Shown here: in pieces, positions 28,335 to 41,992 of the stretch
Numbering within the stretch: the stretch's first letter is position 1
Layout of the letters: each line of letters starts with the position of its first letter
NCBI GenBank assembly: GCA_037783545.1
Contig: JBBELK010001481.1
Location: 1 to 64,000 of the forward strand
Length of the DNA stretch: 64,000 nucleotides
Reading direction: 5' to 3'
Origin: Henricia sp. BOLD:AAB3569
Taxonomy: Eukaryota; Echinodermata; Asteroidea; Spinulosida; Echinasteridae
The notes under the pieces: model-generated
What the model was told of the DNA's origin: nothing
The model's database searches: none
What the model saw: only the letters and a program-made list of their open reading frames with translations
Made by a program: the position numbers and the translations under genes

Positions 28335-29705
28335 GTGTGTCTCAAATGCCGGCAAATTTTGGAAATCAAGGAATTTTCCAACCAACTTCAATTTTGCATG
28401 CTCCAAACTGTATATATTCCGCACTTGTTATGCAAAATTGACAGATTTTCGCTGGGAAATGACGGAGAAATTTCAGAGTTTAGGGAAAACGGAGCTCGGC
28501 TGCGTGGTTATTCCCCTAACCGTGGCTGTTTGGACACCCTGCGCATGCGCTGGTGTACATTTGTACGGCCCGTTGACTCACCCCAGATTGTGACGGGAAT
28601 TAGGTCAAAGTGTGTCCCAAATGCCGGCAAATTTGGAAATCAAGGAATTTTCCAACCAACTTCAAATTTTGCATGCTCCAAACTGTATATATTCCGCACT
28701 TGTCATGCAAAATTGACAGATTTTCGCTGGGAAATGACGGAGAAATTTCAGAGTTTAGGGAAAACGGAGCTCGGCTGCGTGGTTATTCCCCTAACCGTGG
28801 CTGTTTGGGACACCCTGCGCCGCGCTGGTGTACATTTGTACGGCCGTTGACTCACCCTAGATTGTGACGGGAATTAGGTCAAAGTGTGTCCCAAATGCCG
28901 GTAAATTTGGAAATCAAGGAATTTTTCAACCAACTTCAAATTTTGCATGCTCCAAACTGTATATATTCCCGCACTTGTCATGCACAATTGACAGATTTTC
29001 GCTGGGGAAATGACGGAGAAATTTCAGAGTTTAGGGAAAACGGAGCTCGGCTGCGTGGTTATTCCCCTAACCGTGGCTGTTGGGACACCCTGCGCCGCGC
29101 TGGTGTACATTTGTACGGCCGTTGACTCACCCCAGATTGTGACGGGAATTAGGTCAAAGTGTGTCCCAAATGCCGGCAAATTTGGAAATCAAGGAATTTT
29201 CCAACCAACTTCAAATTTTGCATGCTCCAAACTGTATATATTCCGCACTTTATCATGCAAAATTGACAGATTTTCGCTGGGAAATGACGGAGAAATCTCA
29301 GAGTTTAGGGAAAACGGAGCTCGGCTGCGTGGTTATTCCCCTAACCGTGGCTGTTGGGACACCCTGCGCCGCGCTGGTGTACATTTGTACGGCCGTTGAC
29401 TCACCCCAGATTGTGACGGGAATTAGGTCAAAGTGTGTCCCAAATGCCGGCAAATTTGGAAATCAAGGAATTTTCCAACCAACTTCAAATTTTGCATGCT
29501 CCAAACTGTATATATTCCGCACTTGTCATGCAAAATTGACAGGTTTTCGCTGGGAAATGACGGAGAAATTTCAGAGTTTAGGGAAAACGGAGCTCGGCTG
29601 CGTGGTTATTCCCCTAACCGTGGCTGTTGGGACACCCTGCGCCGCGCTGGTGTACATTTGTACGGCCGTTGACTCACCCCAGATTGTGACGGGAATTAAG
29701 TCAAA
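28335..29705 (+). repeat. HOR-B, 5-monomer version with a hybrid monomer
   Basis: Contains m1, m2, m3, then one unit (from 29159) that has the m4 marker A93 in its first half and the m5 marker C138 in its second half, then m7. One monomer has been lost by joining m4 to m5, and m6 is absent. This is the expected product of unequal exchange or replication slippage between neighbouring monomers. Confidence 0.85.
29159..29432 (+). repeat. Hybrid m4/m5 monomer
   Basis: TATCATGC (A93, diagnostic of m4) and AAATCTCAG (C138, diagnostic of m5) are in one unit, whereas the 7-mer blocks keep them in adjacent units. The exchange point lies between positions 93 and 138. The same combination occurs in the m4 position of both 9-mer blocks (units at 32432 and 34890), so it probably arose once and was re-amplified. 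Confidence 0.8.
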
Positions 29706-31612
29706 GTGTGTCTCAAATGCCGGCAAATTTGGAAATCAAGGAATTTTCCAACCAACTTCAATTTGCATGCTCCAAACTGTATATATTCCGCACTTGTTAT
29801 GCAAAATTGACAGATTTTCGCTGGGAAATGACGGAGAAATTTCAGAGTTTAGGGAAAACGGAGCTCGGCTGCGTGGTTATTCCCTAACCGTGGCTGTTGG
29901 GACACCCTGCGCATGCGCTGGTGTACATTTGTACGGCCGTTGACTCACCCCAGATTGTGACGGGAATTAGGTCAAAGTGTGTCCAAATGCCGGCAAATTT
30001 GGAAATCAAGGAATTTTCCAACCAACTTCAAATTTTGCATGCTCCAAACTGTATATATTCCGCACTTGTCATGCAAAATTGACAGATTTTCGCTGGGAAA
30101 TGACGGAGAAATTTCAGAGTTTAGGGAAAACGGAGCTCGGCTGCGTGGTTATTCCCCTAACCGTGGCTGTTGGGACACCCTGCGCCGCGCTGGTGTACAT
30201 TTGTACGGCCGTTGACTCACCCTAGATTGTGACGGGAATTAGGTCAAAGTGTGTCCCAAATGCCGGTAAATTTGGAAATCAAGGAATTTTTCAACCAACT
30301 TCAAATTTTGCATGCTCCAAACTGTATATATTCCGCACTTGTCATGCACAATTGACAGATTTTCGCTGGGAAATGACGGAGAAATTTCAGAGTTTAGGGA
30401 AAACGGAGCTCGGCTGCGTGGTTATTCCCCTAACCGTGGCTGTTGGGACACCCTGCGCCGCGCTGGTGTACATTTGTACGGCCGTTGACTCACCCCAGAT
30501 TGTGACGGGAATTAGGTCAAAGTGTGTCCCAAATGCCGGCAAATTTGGAAATCAAGGAATTTTCCAACCAACTTCAAATTTTGCATGCTCCAAACTGTAT
30601 ATATTCCGCACTTATCATGCAAAATTGACAGATTTTCGCTGGGAAATGACGGAGAAATTTCAGAGTTTAGGGAAAACGGAGCTCGGCTGCGTGGTTATTC
30701 CCCTAACCGTGGCTGTTGGGACACCCTGCGCCGCGCTGGTGTACATTTGTACGGCCGTTGACTCACCCTAGATTGTGACGGGAATTAGGTCAAAGTGTGT
30801 CCCAAATGCCGGCAAATTTGGAAATCAAGGAATTTTCCAACCAACTTCAAATTTTGCATGCTCCAAACTGTATATATTCCGCACTTGTCATGCAAAATTG
30901 ACAGATTTTCGCTGGGAAATGACGGAGAAATCTCAGAGTTTAGGGAAAACGGAGCTCGGCTGCGTGGTTATTCCCCTAACCGTGGCTGTTGGGACACCCT
31001 GCGCCGCGCTGGTGTACATTTGTACGGCCGTTGACTCACCCAGATTGTGACGGGAATTAGGCCAAAGTGTGTCCCAAATGCCGGCAAATTTGGAAATCAA
31101 GGAATTTTCCAACCAACTTCAAATTTTGCATGCTCCAAACTGTATATATTCCGCACTTGTCATGCAAAATTGACAGATTTTCGCTGGGAAATGACGGAGA
31201 AATTTCAGAGTTTAGGGAAAACGGAGCTCGGCTGCGTGGTTATTCCCCTAACCGTGGCTGTTGGGACACCCTGCGCCGCGCTGGTGTACATTTGTACGGC
31301 CGTTGACTCACCCCAGATTGTGACGGGAATTAGGTCAAAGTGTGTCCCAAATGCCGGCAAATTTGGAAATCAAGGAATTTTCCAACCAACTTCAAATTTT
31401 GCATGCTCCAAACTGTATATATTCCGCACTTGTCATGCAAAATTGACAGGTTTTCGCTGGGAAATGACGGAGAAATTTCAGAGTTTAGGGAAAACGGAGC
31501 TCGGCTGCGTGGTTATTCCCCTAACCGTGGCTGTTGGGACACCCTGCGCCGCGCTGGTGTACATTTGTACGGCCGTTGACTCACCCCAGATTGTGACGGG
31601 AATTAAGTCAAA
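29706..31612 (+). repeat. HOR-B, 7-monomer version (second)
   Basis: Same seven markers in the same order as 26427-28334, total 1907 bp. It is separated from the first 7-mer by the 5-monomer version, so the 7-mer and its deletion derivative are interleaved and not sorted. Monomer 1 has an extra base loss (CAATTTGC) compared with its siblings. Confidence 0.88.
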
Positions 31613-34070
31613 GTGTGTCTCAAATGCCGGCAAATTTGGAAATCAAGGAATTTTCCAACCAACTTCAATTTTGCATGCTCCAAACTGTATATATTCCGCA
31701 CTTGTTATGCAAAATTGACAGATTTTCGCTGGGAAATGACGGAGAAATTTCAGAGTTTAGGGAAAACGGAGCTCGGCTGCGTGGTTATTCCCCTAACCGT
31801 GGCTGTTGGGACACCCTGCGCATGCGCTGGTGTACATTTGTACGGCCGTTGACTCACCCCAGATTGTGACGGGAATTAGGTCAAAGTGTGTCCCAAATGC
31901 CGGCAAATTTGGAAATCAAGGAATTTTCCAACCAACTTCAAATTTTGCATGCTCCAAACTGTATATATTCCGCACTTGTCATGCAAAATTGACAGATTTT
32001 CGCTGGGAAATGACGGAGAAATTTCAGAGTTTAGGGAAAACGGAGCTCGGCTGCGTGGTTATTCCCCTAACCGTGGCTGTTGGGACACCCTGCGCCGCGC
32101 TGGTGTACATTTGTACGGCCGTTGACTCACCCTAGATTGTGACGGGAATTAGGTCAAAGTGTGTCCCAAATGCCGGTAAATTTGGAAATCAAGGAATTTT
32201 TCAACCAACTTCAAATTTTGCATGCTCCAAACTGTATATATTCCGCACTTGTCATGCACAATTGACAGATTTTCGCTGGGAAATGACGGAGAAATTTCAG
32301 AGTTTAGGGAAAACGGAGCTCGGCTGCGTGGTTATTCCCCTAACCGTGGCTGTTGGGACACCCTGCGCCGCGCTGGTGTACATTTGTACGGCCGTTGACT
32401 CACCCCAGATTGTGACGGGAATTAGGTCAAAGTGTGTCCCAAATGCCGGCAAATTTGGAAATCAAGGAATTTTCCAACCAACTTCAAATTTTGCATGCTC
32501 CAAACTGTATATATTCCGCACTTATCATGCAAAATTGACAGATTTTCGCTGGGAAATGACGGAGAAATCTCAGAGTTTAGGGAAAACGGAGCTCGGCTGC
32601 GTGGTTATTCCCCTAACCGTGGCTGTTGGGACACCCTGCGCCGCGCTGGTGTACATTTGTACGGCCGTTGACTCACCCCAGATTGTGACGGGAATTAGGT
32701 CAAAGTGTGTCCCAAATGCCGGCAAATTTGGAAATCAAGGAATTTTCCAACCAACTTCAAATTTTGCATGCTCCAAACTGTATATATTCCGCACTTGTCA
32801 TGCAAAATTGACCGATTTTCGCTGGGAAATGACGGAGAAATTTCAGAGTTTAGGGAAAACGGAGCTCGGCTGCGTGGTTATTCCCCTAACCGTGGCTGTT
32901 GGGACACCCTGCGCATGCGCTGGTGTACATTTCTACGGCCGTTGACTCACCCCAGATTGTGACGGGAATTAGGCCAAAGTGTGTCCCAAATGCCGGCAAA
33001 TTTGGAAATCAAGGAATTTTCCAACCAACTTCAAATTTTGCATGCTCCAAACTGTATATATTCCGCACTTGGCATGCACAATTGACTGATTTTCGCTGGG
33101 AAATGACGGAGAAATTTCAGAGTTTAGGGAAAACGGAGCTCGGCTGCGTGGTTATTCCCCTAACCGTGGCTGTTGGGACACCCTGCGCCGCGCTGGTGTA
33201 CATTTGTACGGCCGTTGACTCACCCCAGATTGTGACGGGAATTAGGTCAAAGTGTGTCCCAAATGCCGGCAAATTTGGAAATCAAGGAATTTTCCAACCA
33301 ACTTCAAATTTTGCATGCTCCAAACTGTATATATTCCGCACTTGTCATGCAAAATTGACAGATTTTCGCTGGGAAATGACGGAGAAATCTCAGAGTTTAG
33401 GGAAAACGGAGCTCGGCTGCGTGGTTATTCCCCTAACCGTGGCTGTTGGGACACCCTGCGCCGCGCTGGTGTACATTTGTACGGCCGTTGACTCACCCCA
33501 GATTGTGACGGGAATTAGGCCAAAGTGTGTCCCAAATGCCGGCAAATTTGGAAATCAAGGAATTTTCCAACCAACTTCAAATTTTGCATGCTCCAAACTG
33601 TATATATTCCGCACTTGTCATGCAAAATTGACAGATTTTCGCTGGGAAATGACGGAGAAATTTCAGAGTTTAGGGAAAACGGAGCTCGGCTGCGTGGTTA
33701 TTCCCCTAACCGTGGCTGTTGGGACACCCTGCGCCGCGCTGGTGTACATTTGTACGGCCGTTGACTCACCCCAGATTGTGACGGGAATTAGGTCAAAGTG
33801 TGTCCCAAATGCCGGCAAATTTGGAAATCAAGGAATTTTCCAACCAACTTCAAATTTTGCATGCTCCAAACTGTATATATTCCGCTCTTGTCATGCAAAA
33901 TTGACAGGTTTTCGCTGGGAAATGACGGAGAAATTTCAGAGTTTAGGGAAAACGGAGCTCGGCTGCGTGGTTATTCCCCTAACCGTGGCTGTTGGGACAC
34001 CCTGCGCCGCGCTGGTGTACATTTGTACGGCCGTTGACTCACCCCAGATTGTGACGGGAATTAAGTCAAA
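31613..34070 (+). repeat. HOR-B, 9-monomer version (copy 1)
   Basis: Order: m1, m2, m3, hybrid m4/m5, a unit with C109 and a class 274 hotspot with TTCTAC, a unit with GGCATGCAC (G94, C101), then m5 (C138), m6 (GGCCAAAG entry) and m7 (G111, with CGCTCTTG). The two extra units are inserted in the middle of the 7-mer order. Total 2458 bp. Confidence 0.9.
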
Positions 34071-36528
34071 GTGTGTCTCAAATGCCGGCAAATTTGGAAA
34101 TCAAGGAATTTTCCAACCAACTTCAATTTTGCATGCTCCAAACTGTATATATTCCGCACTTGTCATGCAAAATTGACAGATTTTCGCTGGGAAATGACGG
34201 AGAAATTTCAGAGTTTAGGGAAAACGGAGCTCGGCTGCGTAGTTATTCCCCTAACCGTGGCTGTTGGGACACCCTGCGCATGCGCTGGTGTACATTTGTA
34301 CGGCCGTTGACTCACCCCAGATTGTGACGGGAATTAGGTCAAAGTGTGTCCCAAATGCCGGCAAATTTGGAAATCAAGGAATTTTCCAACCAACTTCAAA
34401 TTTTGCATGCTCCAAACTGTATATATTCCGCACTTGTCATGCAAAATTGACAGATTTTCGCTGGGAAATGACGGAGAAATTTCAGAGTTTAGGGAAAACG
34501 GAGCTCGGCTGCGTGGTTATTCCCCTAACCGTGGCTGTTGGGACACCCTGCGCCGCGCTGGTGTACATTTGTACGGCCGTTGACTCACCCTAGATTGTGA
34601 CGGGAATTAGGTCAAAGTGTGTCCCAAATGCCGGTAAATTTGGAAATCAAGGAATTTTTCAACCAACTTCAAATTTTGCATGCTCCAAACTGTATATATT
34701 CCGCACTTGTCATGCACAATTGACAGATTTTCGCTGGGAAATGACGGAGAAATTTCAGAGTTTAGGGAAAACGGAGCTCGGCTGCGTGGTTATTCCCCTA
34801 ACCGTGGCTGTTGGGACACCCTGCGCCGCGCTGGTGTACATTTGTACGGCCGTTGACTCACCCCAGATTGTGACGGGAATTAGGTCAAAGTGTGTCCCAA
34901 ATGCCGGCAAATTTGGAAATCAAGGAATTTTCCAACCAACTTCAAATTTTGCATGCTCCAAACTGTATATATTCCGCACTTATCATGCAAAATTGACAGA
35001 TTTTCGCTGGGAAATGACGGAGAAATCTCAGAGTTTAGGGAAAACGGAGCTCGGCTGCGTGGTTATTCCCCTAACCGTGGCTGTTGGACACCCTGCGCCG
35101 CGCTGGTGTACATTTGTACGGCCGTTGACTCACCCCAGATTGTGACGGGAATTAGGTCAAAGTGTGTCCCAAATGCCGGCAAATTGGAAATCAAGGAATT
35201 TTCCAACCAACTTCAAATTTTGCATGCTCCAAACTGTATATATTCCGCACTTGTCATGCAAAATTGACCGATTTTCGCTGGGAAATGACGGAGAAATTTC
35301 AGAGTTTAGGGAAAACGGAGCTCGGCTGCGTGGTTATTCCCCTAACCGTGGCTGTTGGGACACCCTGCGCATGCGCTGGTGTACATTTCTACGGCCGTTG
35401 ACTCACCCCAGATTGTGACGGGAATTAGGCCAAAGTGTGTCCCAAATGCCGGCAAATTTGGAAATCAAGGAATTTCCAACCAACTTCAAATTTTGCATGC
35501 TCCAAACTGTATATATTCCGCACTTGGCATGCACAATTGACTGATTTTCGCTGGGAAATGACGGAGAAATTTCAGAGTTTAGGGAAAACGGAGCTCGGCT
35601 GCGTGGTTATTCCCCTAACCGTGGCTGTTGGGACACCCTGCGCCGCGCTGGTGTACATTTGTACGGCCGTTGACTCACCCCAGATTGTGACGGGAATTAG
35701 GTCAAAGTGTGTCCCAAATGCCGGCAAATTTGGAAATCAAGGAATTTTCCAACCAACTTCAAATTTTGCATGCTCCAAACTGTATATATTCCGCACTTGT
35801 CATGCAAAATTGACAGATTTTCGCTGGGAAATGACGGAGAAATCTCAGAGTTTAGGGAAAACGGAGCTCGGCTGCGTGGTTATTCCCCTAACCGTGGCTG
35901 TTGGGACACCCTGCGCCGCGCTGGTGTACATTTGTACGGCCGTTGACTCACCCCAGATTGTGACGGGAATTAGGCCAAAGTGTGTCCCAAATGCCGGCAA
36001 ATTTGGAAATCAAGGAATTTTCCAACCAACTTCAAATTTTGCATGCTCCAAACTGTATATATTCCGCACTTGTCATGCAAAATTGACAGATTTCGCTGGG
36101 AAATGACGGAGAAATTTCAGAGTTTAGGGAAAACGGAGCTCGGCTGCGTGGTTATTCCCCTAACCGTGGCTGTTGGGACACCCTGCGCCGCGCTGGTGTA
36201 CATTTGTACGGCCGTTGACTCACCCCAGATTGTGACGGGAATTAGGTCAAAGTGTGTCCCAAATGCCGGCAAATTTGGAAATCAAGGAATTTTCCAACCA
36301 ACTTCAAATTTTGCATGCTCCAAACTGTATATATTCCGCTCTTGTCATGCAAAATTGACAGGTTTTCGCTGGGAAATGACGGAGAAGAGAATTTCAGAGT
36401 TTAGGGAAAACGGAGCTCGGCTGCGTGGTTATTCCCCTAACCGTGGCTGTTGGGACACCCTGCGCCGCGCTGGTGTACATTTGTACGGCCGTTGACTCAC
36501 CCCAGATTGTGACGGGAATTAAGTCAAA
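34071..36528 (+). repeat. HOR-B, 9-monomer version (copy 2)
   Basis: Repeats the 9-monomer order of the preceding block. Monomer 1 has CGTAGTTATT and the ancestral C95. The identical total of 2458 bp is partly coincidence: this copy has one-base losses (units at 34890 and 35435) balanced by a 4-bp GAGA insertion in the last unit. The CGTAGTTATT marker recurs in the next m1 at 36529. Confidence 0.9.
36381..36396 (+). other. 4-bp insertion in a monomer (GGAGAAGAGAATTT)
   Basis: The reference GGAGAAATTTC is expanded by four bases, consistent with a short GAGA-type duplication. It occurs once and is one of the few indels in the clean half that lies outside both a homopolymer and the GC hotspot. 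Confidence 0.75.
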
Positions 36529-38709
36529 GTGTGTCTCAAATGCCGGCAAATTTGGAAATCAAGGAATTTTCCAACCAACTTCAATTTTGCATGCTCCAAA
36601 CTGTATATATTCCGCACTTGTCATGCAAAATTGACAGATTTTCGCTGGGAAATGACGGAGAAATTTCAGAGTTTAGGGAAAACGGAGCTCGGCTGCGTAG
36701 TTATTCCCCTAACCGTGGCTGTTGGGACACCCTGCGCATGCGCTGGTGTACATTTGTACGGCCGTTGACTCACCCCAGATTGTGACGGGAATTAGGTCAA
36801 AGTGTGTCCCAAATGCCGGCAAATTTGGAAATCAAGGAATTTTCCAACCAACTTCAAATTTTGCATGCTCCAAACTGTATATATTCCGCACTTGTCATGC
36901 AAAATTGACAGATTTTCGCTGGGAAATGACGGAGAAATTTCAGAGTTTAGGGAAAACGGAGCTCGGCTGCGTGGTTATTCCCCTAACCGTGGCTGTTGGG
37001 ACACCCTGCGCCGCGCTGGTGTACATTTGTACGGCCGTTGACTCACCCTAGATTGTGACGGGAATTAGGTCAAAGTGTGTCCCAAATGCCGGTAAATTTG
37101 GAAATCAAGGAATTTTTCAACCAACTTCAAATTTTGCATGCTCCAAACTGTATATATTCCGCACTTGTCATGCACAATTGACAGATTTTCGCTGGGAAAT
37201 GACGGAGAAATTTCAGAGTTTAGGGAAAACGGAGCTCGGCTGCGTGGTTATTCCCCTAACCGTGGCTGTTGGGACACCCTGCGCCGCGCTGGTGTACATT
37301 TGTACGGCCGTTGACTCACCCCAGATTGTGACGGGAATTAGGTCAAAGTGTGTCCCAAATGCCGGCAAATTTGGAAATCAAGGAATTTTCCAACCAACTT
37401 CAAATTTTGCATGCTCCAAACTGTATATATCCGCACTTGTCATGCAAAATTGACAGATTTTCGCTGGGAAATGACGGAGAAATCTCAGAGTTTAGGGAAA
37501 ACGGAGCTCGCTGCGTGGTTATTCCCCTAACCGTGGCTGTTGGGACACCCTGCGCCGCGCTGGTGTACATTTGTACGGCCGTTGACTCACCCCAGATTGT
37601 GACGGGAATTAGGTCAAAGTGTGTCCCAAATGCCGGCAAATTTGGAAATCAAGGAATTTTCCAACCAACTTCAAATTTTGCATGCTCCAAACTGTATATA
37701 TTCCGCACTTGTCATGCAAAATTGACCGATTTTCGCTGGGAAATGACGGAGAAATTTCAGAGTTTAGGGAAAACGGAGCTCGGCTGCGTGGTTATTCCCC
37801 TAACCGTGGCTGTTGGGACACCCTGCGCCGCGCTGGTGTACATTTGTACGGCCGTTGACTCACCCTAGATTGTGACGGGAATTAGGTCAAAGTGTGTCCC
37901 AAATGCCGGTAAATTTGGAAATCAAGGAATTTTTCAACCAACTTCAAATTTTGCATGCTCCAAACTGTATATATTCCGCACTTGTCATGCACAATTGACA
38001 GATTTTCGCTGGGAAATGACGGAGAAATTTCAGAGTTTAGGGAAAACGGAGCTCGGCTGCGTGGTTATTCCCCTAACCGTGGCTGTTGGGACACCCTGCG
38101 CCGCGCTGGTGTACATTTGTACGGCCGTTGACTCACCCCAGATTGTGACGGGAATTAGGTCAAAGTGTGTCCCAAATGCCGGCAAATTTGGAAATCAAGG
38201 AATTTTCCAACCAACTTCAAATTTTGCATGCTCCAAACTGTATATATTCCGCACTTGTCATGCAAAATTGACAGATTTTCGCTGGGAAATGACGGAGAAA
38301 TCTCAGAGTTTAGGGAAAACGGAGCTCGGCTGCGTGGTTATTCCCCTAACCGTGGCTGTTGGGACACCCTGCGCCGCGCTGGTGTACATTTGTACGGCCG
38401 TTGACTCACCCCAGATTGTGACGGGAATTAGGTCAAAGTGTGTCCCAAATGCCGGCAAATTTGGAAATCAAGGAATTTTCCAACCAACTTCAAATTTTGC
38501 ATTCTCCAAACTGTATATATTCCGCACTTGTCATGCAGAATTGACAGATTTTCGCTGGGAAATGACGGAGAAATTTCAGAGTTTAGGGAAAACGGAGCTC
38601 GGCTGCGTGGTTATTCCCCTAACCGTGGCTGTTGGGACACCCTGCGCCGCGCTGGTGTACATTTGTACGGCCGTTGACTCACCCCAGATTGTGACGGAAT
38701 TAGGTCAAA
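36529..38709 (+). repeat. Transitional satellite with partial HOR-B order
   Basis: Starts as m1, m2, m3 of HOR-B and then departs: a C138 unit, a C109 unit ending in CCCTAG, a second C101 unit, another C138 unit, and a unit with private GCATTCTCC and CATGCAGAATT. The repeated C101/C138 order suggests a local 3-monomer duplication (37075-37891 against 37892-38709) that has diverged. No gene is seen. Confidence 0.75.
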
Positions 38710-41700
38710 GTGTGTCCCAAATGCCGGCAAATTTGGAAATCAAGGAATTTTCCAACCAACTTCAAATTTTGCATGCTCCAAACTGTATATATTCCGCACT
38801 TGTCATGCAAAATTGACAGATTTTCGCTGGGAAATGACGGAGAAATCTCAGAGTTTAGGGAAAACGGAGCTCGGCTGCGTGGTTATTCCCCTAACCGTGG
38901 CTGTTGGGACACCCTGCGCCGCGCTGGTGTACATTTGTACGGCCGTTGACTCACCCCAGATTGTGACGGGAATTAGGTCAAAGTGTGTCCCAAATGCCGG
39001 CAAATTTGGAAATCAAGGAATTTTCCAACCAACTTCAAATTTTTGCATGCTCCAAACTGTATATATTCCGCACTTGTCATGCAAAATTGACCGATTTTCG
39101 CTGGGAAATGACGGAGAAATTTCAGAGTTTAGGGAAAACGGAGCTCGGCTGCGTGGTTACTCCCTAACCGTGGCTGTTGGGACACCCTGCGCATGCGCTG
39201 GTGTACATTTGTACGGCCGTTGACTCACCCCAGATTGTGACGGGAATTAGGCCAAAGTGTGTCCCAAATGCCGGCAAATTTGGAAATCAAGGAATTTTCC
39301 AACCAACTTCAAATTTTGCATGCTCCAAACTGTATATATTCCGCACTTGGCATGCAAAATTGACAGATTTTCGCTGGGAAATGACGGAGAAATTTTAGAG
39401 TTTAGGGAAAACGGAGCTCGGCTGCGTGGTTATTCCCCTAACCGTGGCTGTTGGGACACCCTGCGCCGCGCTTGTGTACATTTCTACGGCCGTTGACTCA
39501 CCCCAGATTGTGACGGGAATTAGGTCAAAGTGTGTCCCAAATGCCGGCAAATTTGGAAATCAAGGAATTTTCCAACCAACTTCAAATTTTGCATGCTCCA
39601 AACTGTATATATTCCGCACTTGTCATGCAAAATTGACAGATTTTCGCTGGGAAATGACGGAGAAATTTCAGAGTTTAGGGAAAACGGAGCTCGGCTGCGT
39701 GGTTATTCCCCTAACCGTGGCTGTTGGGACACCCTGCGCCGCGCTGGTGTACATTTGTACGGCCGTTGACTCACCCCAGATTGTGACGGGAATTAGGTCA
39801 AAGTGTGTCCCAAATGCCGGCAAATTTGGAAATCAAGGAATTCTCCAACCAACTTCAAATTTTGCATGCTCCAAACTGTATATATTCCTCACTTGTCATG
39901 CAAAATTGACAGATTTTCGCTGGGAAATGACGGAGAAATTTCAGAGTTTAGGGAAAACGGAGCTCGGCTGCGTGGTTATTCCCCTAACCGTGGCTGTTGG
40001 GACACCCTGCGCCGCGCTGGTGTACATTTGTACGGCCGTTGACTCACCCAGATTGTGACGGGAATTAGGTCAAAGTGTGTCCCAAATACCGGCAAATTTG
40101 GAAATCAAGGAATTTTCCAACAAACTTCAAATTTGGCATGCTCCAAACTGTATATATTCCGCACTTGTCATGCAAAATTGACAGATTTTCGCTGGGAAAT
40201 GACGGAGAAATTTCAGAGTTTAGGGAAAACGGAGCTCGGCTGCGTGGTTATTCCCTAACCGTGGCTGTTGGGACACCCTGCGTATGCGCCGCGCTGGTGT
40301 ACATTTGTACGGCCGTTGACTCACCCCAGATTGTGACGGGAATTAGGTCAAAGTGTGTCCAAATGCCGGCAAATTTGGAAATCAAGGAATTTTCCAACCA
40401 ACTTCAAATTTTGCATGCTCCAAACTGTATATATTCCGCACTTGTCATGCAAAATTGACATATTTTCGCTGGGAAATGATGGAGAAATTTCAGAGTTTAG
40501 GGAAAACGGAGCTCGGCTGCGTGGTTATTCCCCTAACCGTGGCTGTTGGGACACCCTGCGCATGCGCCGCGCTGGTGTACATTTGTACGGCCGTTGACTC
40601 ACCCCAGATTGTGACGGGAATTAGGTCAAAGTGTGTCCCAAATGCCGGCAAATTTGAAATCAAGGAATTTTCCAACCAACTTCAAATTTTGCATGCTCCA
40701 AACTGTATATATTCCGCACTTGTCATGCAAAATTGACAGATTTTCGCTGGGAAATGACGGAGAAATCTCAGAGTTTAGGGAAAACGGAGCTCGGCTGCGT
40801 GGTTATTCCCCTAACCGTGGCTGTTGGGACACCCTGCGCCGCGCTGGTGTACATTTGTACGGCCGTTGACTCACCCCAGATTGTGACGGGAATTAGGTCA
40901 AAGTGTGTCCCAAATGCCGGCAAATTTGGAAATCAAGGAATTTTCCAACCAACTTCAAATTTTGCATGCTCCAAACTGTATATATTCCGCACTTGTCATG
41001 CAAAATTGACCGATTTTCGCTGGGAAATGACGGAGAAATTTCAGAGTTTAGGGAAAACGGAGCTCGGCTGCGTGGTTATTCCCCTAACCGTGGCTGTTAG
41101 GACACCCTGCGCATGCGCTGGTGTACATTTCTACGGCCGTTGACTCACCCCAGATTGTGACGGGAATTAGGCCAAAGTGTGTCCCAAATGCCGGCAAATT
41201 GGAAATCAAGGAATTTTCCAACCAACTTCAAATTTTGCATGCTCCAAACTGTATATATTCCGCACTTGTCATGCAAAATTGACAGATTTTCGCTGGGAAA
41301 TGACGGAGAAATTTCAGAGTTTAGGGAAAACGGAGCTCGGCTGCGTGGTTATTCCCCTAACCGTGGCTGTTGGGACACCCTGCGCCGCGCTGGTGTACAT
41401 TTGTACGGCCGTTGACTCACCCCAGATTGTGACGGGAATTAGGTCAAAGTGTGTCCCAAATGCCGGCAAATTTGGAAATCAAGGAATTTTCCAACCAACT
41501 TCAAATTTGCATGCTCCAAACTGTATATATTCCGCACTTGTCATGCAAAATTGACAGATTTTCGCTGGGAAATGAAGGAGAAATTTCAGAGTTTAGGGAA
41601 AACGGAGCTCGGCTGCGTGGTTATTCCCCTAACCGTGGCTGTTGGGACACCCTACGCATGCGCTGGTGTACATTTGTACGGCCGTCGACTCACCCCAGAT

Positions 41701-41992
41701 TGTGACGGGAATTAGGTCAAAGTGTGTCCCAAATGCCGGCAAATTGGAAATCAAGGAATTTTTCAACCAACTTCAAATTTGCATGCTCCAAACTGTATAT
41801 ATTCCGCACTTGTCATGCAAATTGACAGATTTTCGCTGGGAAATGACGGAGAAATTTCAGAGTTTAGGGAAAACGGAGCTCGGCTGCGTGGTTATTCCCC
41901 TAACCGTGGCTGTTGGGACACCCTGCGCATGCGCTGGTGTACATTTGTACGGCCGTTGACTCACCCCATATTGTGACGGGAATAAAGTCAAA
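38710..41992 (+). repeat. 12-monomer block, left copy of a dispersed duplication
   Basis: Twelve monomers match 47455-50746 one for one at an offset of 8745-8754 bp. Shared rare markers: GGCATGC with TTTTAGAG and CGCTTGTG (unit 39257), AATTCTCC with CCTCAC (39803), AATACCGG with CAAACTTC (40075), GATGGAG (40353), TTAGGACACC at 41097 and CCGTCGACTC at 41684. This copy is 9 bp shorter, from about ten one-base losses and one gain, all in runs of two to five identical bases, for example CCC for CCCC and AATTGG for ATTTGG. That pattern suggests consensus error here. Confidence 0.9.
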
